Assembly (NCBI GenBank): GCA_026982035.1
Contig: JALSHW010000291.1
Location: 1 to 10,661 of the forward strand
Origin: Phycisphaerales bacterium
GTDB lineage: Bacteria > Planctomycetota > Phycisphaerae > Phycisphaerales > UBA1924
Reading direction: 5' to 3'
Length of the DNA stretch: 10,661 nt
The position numbers were made by a program, and so were the translations under genes. How positions within the stretch are numbered: the stretch's first letter is position 1; each line of letters starts with the position of its first letter. Shown here in pieces: positions 1 through 5,036 of this stretch. The notes under the pieces are model-generated. The model made no database searches, was not told the origin of the DNA, and worked only from the letters and a program-made list of their open reading frames with translations.

Positions 1-452
1 GTCTTCGTCATTCCAAAGGGCTTACGATGGTCATGATTGATATTGATCATTTCAAATCAGTCAACGATTCATTCGGGCATCCCGCGGGTGATGCGGTGAT
101 TTCTGGTGTGGCCAACCTTTTGATGAGCCATATCCGAAAGAGTGATATCGCGTGCCGATACGGCGGCGAAGAGTTTGCGATCATTCTTCCTGAGACCAGC
201 CCAGAACAGGCACTTGGGCTCTGCGATCGGATCCGGAGTGAATGTGAAGCCATGCATTGGTCGAGGCATCCAGATCGGAAGATCACCCTGTCGATGGGAA
301 TCACGGGTTGTGTTGATGGTCCGACCATGCAGCCAGGGCCTTGGATCGAACATTCGGACGCCAACTTGTACAAAGCCAAAGAAACTGGTCGAAACAAGAT
401 CGTCTGTGACGAAACCCAAGGCAAGCTCATCTCGCTTCCCAAAGCCAGCTAA
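1..452 (+). CDS. Diguanylate cyclase, GGDEF domain (3' end only)
   Basis: This is the C-terminal part of a GGDEF protein that would make the second messenger cyclic di-GMP from two GTP. The reading frame is open from base 3, and the first codons (R-H-S-K-G-L-T) already match the start of a GGDEF domain, so the true start and any sensor or receiver domain lie to the left. Visible motifs are DIDHFK (metal and nucleotide binding), the ND-x-x-GH-x-x-GD stretch, and the active-site loop GGEEF at 162-176. An RKSD sequence (135-146) lies exactly five residues before GGEEF. This is the family's RxxD inhibitory I-site, so the enzyme is probably active and product-inhibited. The gene ends with TAA shortly after the domain. 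The protein is likely signalling-related; its input cannot be seen from here. Confidence 0.93.
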   Translation, partial: LRHSKGLTMVMIDIDHFKSVNDSFGHPAGDAVISGVANLLMSHIRKSDIACRYGGEEFAIILPETSPEQALGLCDRIRSECEAMHWSRHPDRKITLSMGITGCVDGPTMQPGPWIEHSDANLYKAKETGRNKIVCDETQGKLISLPKAS

Positions 453-465
453 TCATTTCCTTGAC

Positions 466-471
466 TACAAT
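466..471 (+). promoter_or_regulatory. -10 box placed for a leaderless start
   Basis: TACAAT matches the TATAAT consensus at 5 of 6 positions. It ends exactly six bases before the ATG at 478, so with standard spacing the transcript would begin on that A. There is no good ribosome-binding site (only AAGG one base from the ATG) and no recognisable -35. This is inferred from geometry alone, but the same arrangement recurs at 749-754 and on the minus strand at 8751-8756. Confidence 0.45.
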
Positions 472-477
472 CAAGGC

Positions 478-738
478 ATGAGTCCAGACCAATCATTCCA
501 TTCAGATCGAGACCGCTTGGACAAGATCGAAGAGGCCTTGGGGTATCTTGAGGTCGATGGCGGACGGGCACGCGAGCAGTTTGATGAGTTGAGCAAGGCC
601 GTCCATGAGTTGAGCACCCGCATGCAACGGCTCGAATCGCGTATGATGGACCTCAACAGTCGAATAGAGACCCCAGACCCGGGTTTGGTGGCTCCGCCTC
701 ATAGTGCCGGGCCGGACATTCCGCGCGATCCGTTGTAG
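478..738 (+). CDS. SlyX-like small coiled-coil protein
   Basis: This is an 86-residue soluble protein. Residues 13-64 form a heptad-patterned amphipathic helix (L-x-x-I-E-x-x-L, then repeated E-L-S, R-L-E and L-N-S-R-I-E steps), predicted to be a coiled coil. A Pro-rich tail containing PPH at 73-75 follows. Size, one long coiled coil and a PPH-type tail are the hallmarks of the SlyX family, whose biochemical role is not established. Here the tail continues about eleven residues beyond PPH instead of ending in PPPHY. The ATG at 478 was chosen because the coiled coil begins just after it. The frame stays open upstream only because it overlaps the GGDEF gene. It lies 25 bp after the cyclase stop. 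A generic small coiled-coil protein is the alternative. Confidence 0.65.
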   Translation: MSPDQSFHSDRDRLDKIEEALGYLEVDGGRAREQFDELSKAVHELSTRMQRLESRMMDLNSRIETPDPGLVAPPHSAGPDIPRDPL

Positions 739-748
739 TTGGCTTGCG

Positions 749-754
749 TATACT
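749..754 (+). promoter_or_regulatory. -10 box placed for a leaderless start
   Basis: TATACT (5 of 6 to consensus) ends six bases before the ATG at 761, which puts the predicted first transcribed base on the A of that ATG. The intervening GTCCTG is not a ribosome-binding site and no -35 is evident at 16-18 bp. The geometry is identical to 466-471. It is inferred, not demonstrated. Confidence 0.48.
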
Positions 755-760
755 GTCCTG

Positions 761-1066
761 ATGAATACACACACAACAACGACCCACATTCGCATTGGGC
801 GATCTCTTGGGACTCTGGCGATCGGGCTTTTGGTACTGACCGTATCTTCTGGATGCCGCGATCTTCAAAAGAGGCGTGTTGAACTCAAGCAGGCCAGTGG
901 GGCAGATTCGACCCTGGACCCACGCTTTGGTTTGACCTCCGATGCCCAAGACCCAAGCGAGCGAGACAAAGAGCTCGGATATGGTAAGTGGAAACAAAAA
1001 CCTGAAGTCGATGGCACCGAAGCCCCAACTTCGCCGGGTCGTCGAAAGCCCTTCGGCTCACCATAG
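761..1066 (+). CDS. Small lipoprotein of unknown function
   Basis: This is a 101-residue protein with a bacterial lipoprotein signal. It has a polar, Thr/His-rich start with basic residues (R11, R14), a hydrophobic core at about 16-28, and a lipobox-like V-S-S-G-C with the lipidated cysteine at C32. After processing only about 70 residues remain. They are charged, contain no hydrophobic core or recognisable domain, and are rich in Lys, Asp, Pro and Gly, so the mature part is probably largely disordered and membrane-anchored. The start at 761 places the signal peptide at the N-terminus; longer in-frame starts would bury it. It lies 22 bp after the SlyX-like gene and 69 bp before the YggS gene. 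I do not recognise the family. Confidence 0.72.
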   Translation: MNTHTTTTHIRIGRSLGTLAIGLLVLTVSSGCRDLQKRRVELKQASGADSTLDPRFGLTSDAQDPSERDKELGYGKWKQKPEVDGTEAPTSPGRRKPFGSP

Positions 1067-1135
1067 TGTGCTTCAATTTCGCTTGCCATGACCATGGAAT
1101 TGATGGATAGATCATTTTGAGAATTCGGAGCCACA

Positions 1136-1930
1136 ATGACAGAACTTGCAGATCGCTACACAGAAGTCAAAGAACGGGTTGCCCAGGCGGCTATTCGATC
1201 AGGCAGAACGCCCGAATCGGTGTATATGATTGCGGTTGCCAAGTACGCCGAACCCGAGAATATTCGTGAACTCATCGAGCTGGGGCATCGGGACTTTGGT
1301 GAGAACCGTGTCCAGCAACTTGCCCAACGGGCCGGGGTGATCAGTGAATGGTTTGATCGGATCAAATCGCTGCCTCGAACATCTGTGGATTCCAAGATTG
1401 ATGTTTCTGATCCGGTTCGCTGGCACATGATCGGGCATCTGCAACGGAACAAGGCGCGGAAAATCGCTGATTGCACCCGTCTGATCCATTCGGTTGATTC
1501 GTTGCGACTGGCTGAGGAACTGCAGGTGGTTGCCAACAAGCTTGATCGTGTAATTGATGTGCTGGTTCAGGTCAATGTCTCAGGGGAAGAATCCAAATCC
1601 GGACTTCCGATTGCAGCCCTTGGCGCGATTGCCGAGCAGATCGACACCATGATCAATGTCCGTGTGCGTGGATTGATGACCATGGCTCCGATTACCGAGG
1701 ACCCTGAGTCTTCCCGGGTTCATTTCTCGCGTTGCCGAGAGATCTTTGATGATTTGGTCAAGGCCGGGGTTGGTGAGGAACACTTCAATCTCCTGTCGAT
1801 GGGAATGTCAGGGGACTATGAAGTCGCCATCGAAGAGGGTGCCAATCTTGTGCGCGTGGGATCGGCGATCTTTGGTCACAAAGAGATTGAGCCATCGATG
1901 GATGAGTTGGTGGAGTCTTCTGAACTCTAA
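1136..1930 (+). CDS. yggS: YggS/PLPBP family pyridoxal-phosphate homeostasis protein
   Basis: This is a single-domain, alanine-racemase-like TIM-barrel protein. The family binds pyridoxal 5'-phosphate and keeps B6 vitamers and amino-acid pools in balance; it has no known catalytic turnover. The PLP lysine is K36 in V-A-K-Y. Other family signatures are the FGENRVQ motif (54-60), RWHMIGHLQRNK (95-106), VNVSGEESKSG, GLMTMAP, and the C-terminal SMGMSGDYE...VRVGSAIFG phosphate-binding segment (from about 221). At 264 residues it is longer than the usual roughly 230. The extra length is mostly in an inserted segment at about 67-92, between the FGENRVQ and WHMIGHLQ motifs. The start is supported by GGAG at 1127-1130, five bases before the ATG. 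The gene converges on the amidase gene with 15 bp between stop codons and no obvious terminator hairpin between them. Confidence 0.95.
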   Translation: MTELADRYTEVKERVAQAAIRSGRTPESVYMIAVAKYAEPENIRELIELGHRDFGENRVQQLAQRAGVISEWFDRIKSLPRTSVDSKIDVSDPVRWHMIGHLQRNKARKIADCTRLIHSVDSLRLAEELQVVANKLDRVIDVLVQVNVSGEESKSGLPIAALGAIAEQIDTMINVRVRGLMTMAPITEDPESSRVHFSRCREIFDDLVKAGVGEEHFNLLSMGMSGDYEVAIEEGANLVRVGSAIFGHKEIEPSMDELVESSEL

Positions 1931-1945
1931 GCGGATCGTTGGCGT

Positions 1946-2749
1946 TTAGGCCTGAGTCGCGCGATCGGTGAGCATCGCCAGTACGCCGTTTGGTTGCCGA
2001 ATACGGACCATCTGAACTTGGAGGTTGCGACCTGGGCATGCGGTGCTGCGGAGCTCTCTGTGCGTATAGACGCGGCTCAGCGGGACGCTGAACCGCCGCA
2101 TCTCATGGGCGATCAGGGAATTGAGGGTGTCGAGGGCTTTGCTGGTGGGTCGGGCTTTTTCGTAGTTTCCAAACAGGACGATCCCGATGTTGCCTGGATT
2201 GTGGTGTTTGACATGGGCGCCTTGGAAGGTCAGTGGCCTTCCTTGCCAAGCCCGACCGGCGGGGTCGATGGCGTAGTGGTATCCAATGTCCGCCCAATGG
2301 TTCCCCAAGTGCCCCCTTCGGATAGCGACGAGCCGACGGACAGATTCGGCGTATCTTCCTGAGGGCAATGGACTAATGGCGTCGTGGTGGACGGTGATTC
2401 GTGTCACCCGCGACATTGGGTCGGCCAAGTTGGCTTTGGTTTTGCCTCGGGTCCATTTGATGCGGGGGATGACAAAATCTGGGAGTTGGGTCAAACTCGC
2501 TGAAGTTGAAGAGGTGGGGTTGTAGGTGGGTGGAGGGGCAACTGGGAGGGGGGATCGGGTGTTGATGATGGGGTCGGCGGGGATTGGTTGGCCGATCATG
2601 TTGTCGGATCGTTTCTTGCGTTTGGATCCGCTCTGGCATCCTCCCAGCCCTGAGAGAAGTCCGCTGATGGCAAGAATTGACCCCGCTTTGGCTCCAAGGT
2701 GCAGAACTTGGCGTCGGGTTGCCGAGGTAGGGTGTGTCGGATTATCCAT
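1946..2749 (-). CDS. Tat-exported N-acetylmuramoyl-L-alanine amidase (Amidase_2/PGRP-like) lipoprotein
   Basis: This is a predicted zinc amidase that cleaves the bond between N-acetylmuramic acid and L-alanine in peptidoglycan or its fragments. The N-terminus has a twin-arginine motif (T-R-R-Q-V-L at 11-16), a hydrophobic stretch (23-35) and a lipobox ending in C38, implying folded export by Tat and lipid anchoring. Residues 39-110 are a basic then Pro/Ser/Thr-rich linker. The Amidase_2 domain covers about 112-255. Likely zinc ligands are H121 (in V-H-H-D), H230 (T-H-R-E) and C238 (A-C-P-G), with catalytic Tyr Y157 (G-Y-H-Y). The 8-residue H-to-C spacing matches T7 lysozyme-type amidases. The ATG at 2749 has GAGG six bases upstream; an in-frame TTG at 2761 has no such support. 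Roles in wall turnover or recycling are both possible. Confidence 0.9.
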   Translation of the reverse strand: MDNPTHPTSATRRQVLHLGAKAGSILAISGLLSGLGGCQSGSKRKKRSDNMIGQPIPADPIINTRSPLPVAPPPTYNPTSSTSASLTQLPDFVIPRIKWTRGKTKANLADPMSRVTRITVHHDAISPLPSGRYAESVRRLVAIRRGHLGNHWADIGYHYAIDPAGRAWQGRPLTFQGAHVKHHNPGNIGIVLFGNYEKARPTSKALDTLNSLIAHEMRRFSVPLSRVYTHRELRSTACPGRNLQVQMVRIRQPNGVLAMLTDRATQA

Positions 2750-2929
2750 TGCAGGCCTCAAAATTCATGGGGTTCGTCCCGGCATGTTCTTCGGCTAGAT
2801 CGACAGAACTGGTACAATGCTACACGATTGGGACCAGCGATGTGTCCTTCGCGCCTGATTTGGGCGAGTTCTTGCCAAGTTTCAGGTAAAATGACGGTTG
2901 ATTCAACAACAGCAAGGGGAGGTGGCGTG
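2750..2929. promoter_or_regulatory. Divergent intergenic region between amidase and DUF481 genes
   Basis: This 180-bp spacer must hold the promoters of two genes pointing away from each other. On the + strand there are two -10-like hexamers, TACAAT at 2813-2818 and TAAAAT at 2887-2892, neither with a convincing -35 at 16-18 bp. The second would give a leader of about 30 bases carrying the strong AAGGGGAGG ribosome-binding site at 2914-2922. A short inverted repeat (CTGGT at 2809-2813, ACCAG at 2833-2837) is too weak to call an operator. No promoter for the amidase was identified. Confidence 0.4.
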
Positions 2930-3943
2930 ATGGCCATCGGACGAATAACGGCTATTGGACTGGTCTTGGTACTGGCTCTCCCATGTTTTGGGCGTGTTGA
3001 TGCCGACAACGAAGCGGCGGCGGCGTTGGCCGAACTCCAACAAGCCAAAGTTGCCTATGCGCAGGCATTGGAACAGGTGCAGATCGCCAAGCTGAATCTG
3101 GATCGCGCCAGTGCCCACGCGATTGCGGTCGGGGCCTTGGGTGAGCCGGGTTCTGAATCGGCCAATTCTGCTCCGCCACCCAAATCGCCACCGCCTGAGC
3201 AAGCCAAGAAAGCCGTCACGACCAATGCAACCCCGTCGCCACCGGCTGAGATTGTCAAGAAAGACAAAGGCCCATCGTTTTGGACTGGATGGAAACGGTC
3301 AGTTCGCTTCGGATTCAACTCTTCATCTGGAAATACAAGGAACCAGAATCTGAATCTTCAGTTCAATACCAAGAGGAAATCCAAAAAATACATGACCAAG
3401 TTTGAATCAGAATATCGATTTGCAACACGCAATGGGATTGATTCACAGAATAGACTCGAGTTGAACTTTCGACATGAATGGCTCGCTCCAGAGGGGCATA
3501 AAGTTGGGTGGTGGACCACCGCCAGTTATGAACTCGACGAGTTTCAGGATTGGGAATATCGTGTGACAGCCCATGGAGGCATCAGTTACCAATTCATCAA
3601 AAACAAAACAACCTATCTCAAAGGCCGAACCGGATTCGGCGGGTCCAAGTCATTTGGAGGGTCATCCAACGAGTTTCGCCCAGAAGCCCTTGTCACAGGA
3701 ATCGATCTCAAACACAGTTTCAATGAAACAGTCAATCTTGAAGCAGGAACCGAATATTTCGTGGATGTGTCTATGGTCTCTCGCGATCGACTCAACAACA
3801 ATATCAAACTCAATATTCTTTTGGACAAAGAGAGCAATATGAATCTTCAGTTCAAACTCACCCATAAATTTGATTCTGAGCCCGGTGGAATAAAAGACAA
3901 TAACGACCTTTACTTCGATGTCACTGTGGGTTGGCAATTCTAG
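2930..3943 (+). CDS. DUF481-family outer-membrane beta-barrel protein
   Basis: This is a 337-residue secreted protein. It has a signal peptide (residues 1-25, hydrophobic 8-20, predicted cleavage after V-D-A), then an Ala/Leu/Gln-rich helix likely to be a coiled coil (27-66). A Pro/Ser/Lys-rich linker (72-112) leads to a C-terminal DUF481 barrel (about 113-337). The barrel has the family start G-F-N-S-S-S-G-N-T and alternating polar/aromatic strands, and ends in W-Q-F, the aromatic C-terminus recognised for outer-membrane insertion. DUF481 proteins (YdiY-like) are sometimes linked to salt or envelope stress; the exact function is unknown. The ATG at 2930 follows a strong AAGGGGAGG by seven bases; a GTG directly before it is less likely. 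The mscS gene starts 61 bp downstream, suggesting co-transcription. The barrel-coding DNA is far more AT-rich than the first third of the gene. Confidence 0.88.
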   Translation: MAIGRITAIGLVLVLALPCFGRVDADNEAAAALAELQQAKVAYAQALEQVQIAKLNLDRASAHAIAVGALGEPGSESANSAPPPKSPPPEQAKKAVTTNATPSPPAEIVKKDKGPSFWTGWKRSVRFGFNSSSGNTRNQNLNLQFNTKRKSKKYMTKFESEYRFATRNGIDSQNRLELNFRHEWLAPEGHKVGWWTTASYELDEFQDWEYRVTAHGGISYQFIKNKTTYLKGRTGFGGSKSFGGSSNEFRPEALVTGIDLKHSFNETVNLEAGTEYFVDVSMVSRDRLNNNIKLNILLDKESNMNLQFKLTHKFDSEPGGIKDNNDLYFDVTVGWQF

Positions 3944-4004
3944 CTTCAGTGCCAAGTTCAATCGAGTCAATATTTCAAACACACAACTTTCTAAGGAAGA
4001 GGGA

Positions 4005-4940
4005 ATGACCATGCAAGAAGAGGCAGCACAAACCACCGAGATGGTTGTTGAGACAGCCCAAGCAGCCAGCGAATCAGGGGCGGCCGAAGGATTCGGCGAC
4101 CTCGTTTCTCGCCTGTCCAGCGGCGACATGAGCGGCGACACATGGATCCTCGCATGGGAAACCATCGGCCAACCGGTACTTCTGGCAATCGTGCTGATTG
4201 TTTCGGTGATGTTTATCGCTGGGTGGATCAAGGGGTTGACCACCAAAGCGTGTCGCAAGGCCAATGTTGAAGAAACACTCTCCAGATTCCTTGGCAACAT
4301 GGTTCGGTACTTTGTCCTCTTTGCCGGCGGGATTGCGATTCTTGGAACGCTCGGTGTTGAGACGACGAGTTTCGCTGCGGTGCTTGCGGCGGCTGGATTT
4401 GCCGTCGGCATGGCGATGTCGGGGATGCTCGGTAATGTGGCCGCTGGGGTGATGCTGCTGTTCTTCCGTCCGTTCAAAGTCGGTGATGTGGCCAATGCAG
4501 GCGGCACCACTGGCAAGGTCATCGAGATTGGACTCTTTACGACGACCTTTGATACGCCTGACAACCGACGCATCATTGTTCCCAATGGTTCAGTCTTTGG
4601 TGGAACGATTGAGAATATATCGCACCACGAGACACGCCGAGTCTCGGTGTCTGTTGGTACTGACTATGGCGCTGATATTGACAAGACCCGTGAGGTTCTG
4701 GTAGCAGCGGCCAAGGCGTGCAGCGGTGTTTTTCAAGACCCTGAACCGGCGGCTGTCCTGACCGGACTGGGTGGATCGTCGATTGATTGGTCTGTGCGGG
4801 TATGGTGTAATTCGGCGGACTTCTGGGCGGTGAGTGATCAACTGACCCGTGATGTGAAGTACGCTTTGGACGGTGCCAACATTGGGATTCCGTATCCGCA
4901 GATGGATGTGCATCTGGATGGGAAAATTGCTCAGGGCTAA
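4005..4940 (+). CDS. mscS: Small-conductance mechanosensitive channel, MscS type
   Basis: This is a 311-residue inner-membrane channel that would open under membrane tension to release solutes during hypo-osmotic shock. An acidic, Ala-rich N-terminal segment (1-50) precedes three helices: TM1 at 57-75, TM2 at 100-118, and the pore helix TM3 at 122-153. TM3 has the Gly/Ala packing pattern of E. coli MscS (A-A-G-F-A-V-G-M-A-M-S-G) followed by F-F-R-P-F-K-V-G-D. The cytoplasmic beta domain follows, with the signatures T-T-F-D-T-P-D and I-I-V-P-N-G, then a C-terminal alpha/beta domain. Length is close to that of E. coli MscS. Two in-frame ATGs (4005 and 4011) share an AAGGAAGAGGGA stretch; 4005 is preferred because AAGGA lies seven bases before it. 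It probably forms a unit with the DUF481 gene upstream and ends in a terminator right after the stop. Confidence 0.95.
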   Translation: MTMQEEAAQTTEMVVETAQAASESGAAEGFGDLVSRLSSGDMSGDTWILAWETIGQPVLLAIVLIVSVMFIAGWIKGLTTKACRKANVEETLSRFLGNMVRYFVLFAGGIAILGTLGVETTSFAAVLAAAGFAVGMAMSGMLGNVAAGVMLLFFRPFKVGDVANAGGTTGKVIEIGLFTTTFDTPDNRRIIVPNGSVFGGTIENISHHETRRVSVSVGTDYGADIDKTREVLVAAAKACSGVFQDPEPAAVLTGLGGSSIDWSVRVWCNSADFWAVSDQLTRDVKYALDGANIGIPYPQMDVHLDGKIAQG

Positions 4941-4949
4941 CTGAAACCC

Positions 4950-5036
4950 GTGGCACAGGCGTCCCGCCTGTGTTTTTTTATTCAGACAGAAGATCAATGG
5001 TGTAAAAAGTCATCACAGGCGGGACGCCTGTGCCAC
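4950..5036. repeat. Inverted pair of 23-nt palindromic repeats (REPIN-like)
   Basis: The 23 bases at 4950-4972 are the exact reverse complement of 5014-5036, separated by 41 bases. Each copy contains its own perfect 8-bp stem, CACAGGCG/CGCCTGTG, with a 3-base loop. The 87-bp unit can therefore fold either as two small hairpins or as one long 23-bp hairpin. Short G/C-rich palindromes in inverted pairs are the layout of REPIN elements, which RAYT (Y1-family) transposases spread in trans. Assigning it to that class is inference. It lies between the convergent mscS and asnB genes, and its right copy overlaps the asnB C-terminus. Confidence 0.85.
4954..4979 (+). terminator. Rho-independent terminator of mscS (from the left repeat copy)
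   Basis: A perfect 8-bp G/C-rich stem (4954-4961 with 4965-4972, loop TCC) is followed immediately by seven T residues (4973-4979). This is a textbook intrinsic terminator on the + strand, 13 bases after the mscS stop. The mirror-image copy on the minus strand has only five T residues, starting five bases after its stem (5008-5004), so it should be a weaker terminator for asnB. Confidence 0.85.

Noticed and set aside
142..477. A possible longer N-terminus for the SlyX-like protein reaching back through the GGDEF gene.
   Set aside because: It would overlap a well-supported GGDEF domain in another frame, and the coiled-coil domain begins only after the ATG at 478.
2750..2761. A TTG start for the amidase, four codons upstream of the ATG.
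   Set aside because: The ATG at 2749 has GAGG at good spacing; that GAGG would lie inside the coding region if TTG were used.
2699..2929. An in-frame upstream extension of the DUF481 protein.
   Set aside because: It would bury a clear signal peptide and overlap the amidase 5' end. A strong ribosome-binding site lies just before the ATG at 2930.
3662..4585. A long (307-codon) minus-strand frame spanning the end of the DUF481 gene and much of mscS.
   Set aside because: Both sense genes have clear family motifs. The antisense protein is low-complexity (Ala, Pro, Ser, Thr) with no recognisable domain or initiation signal.
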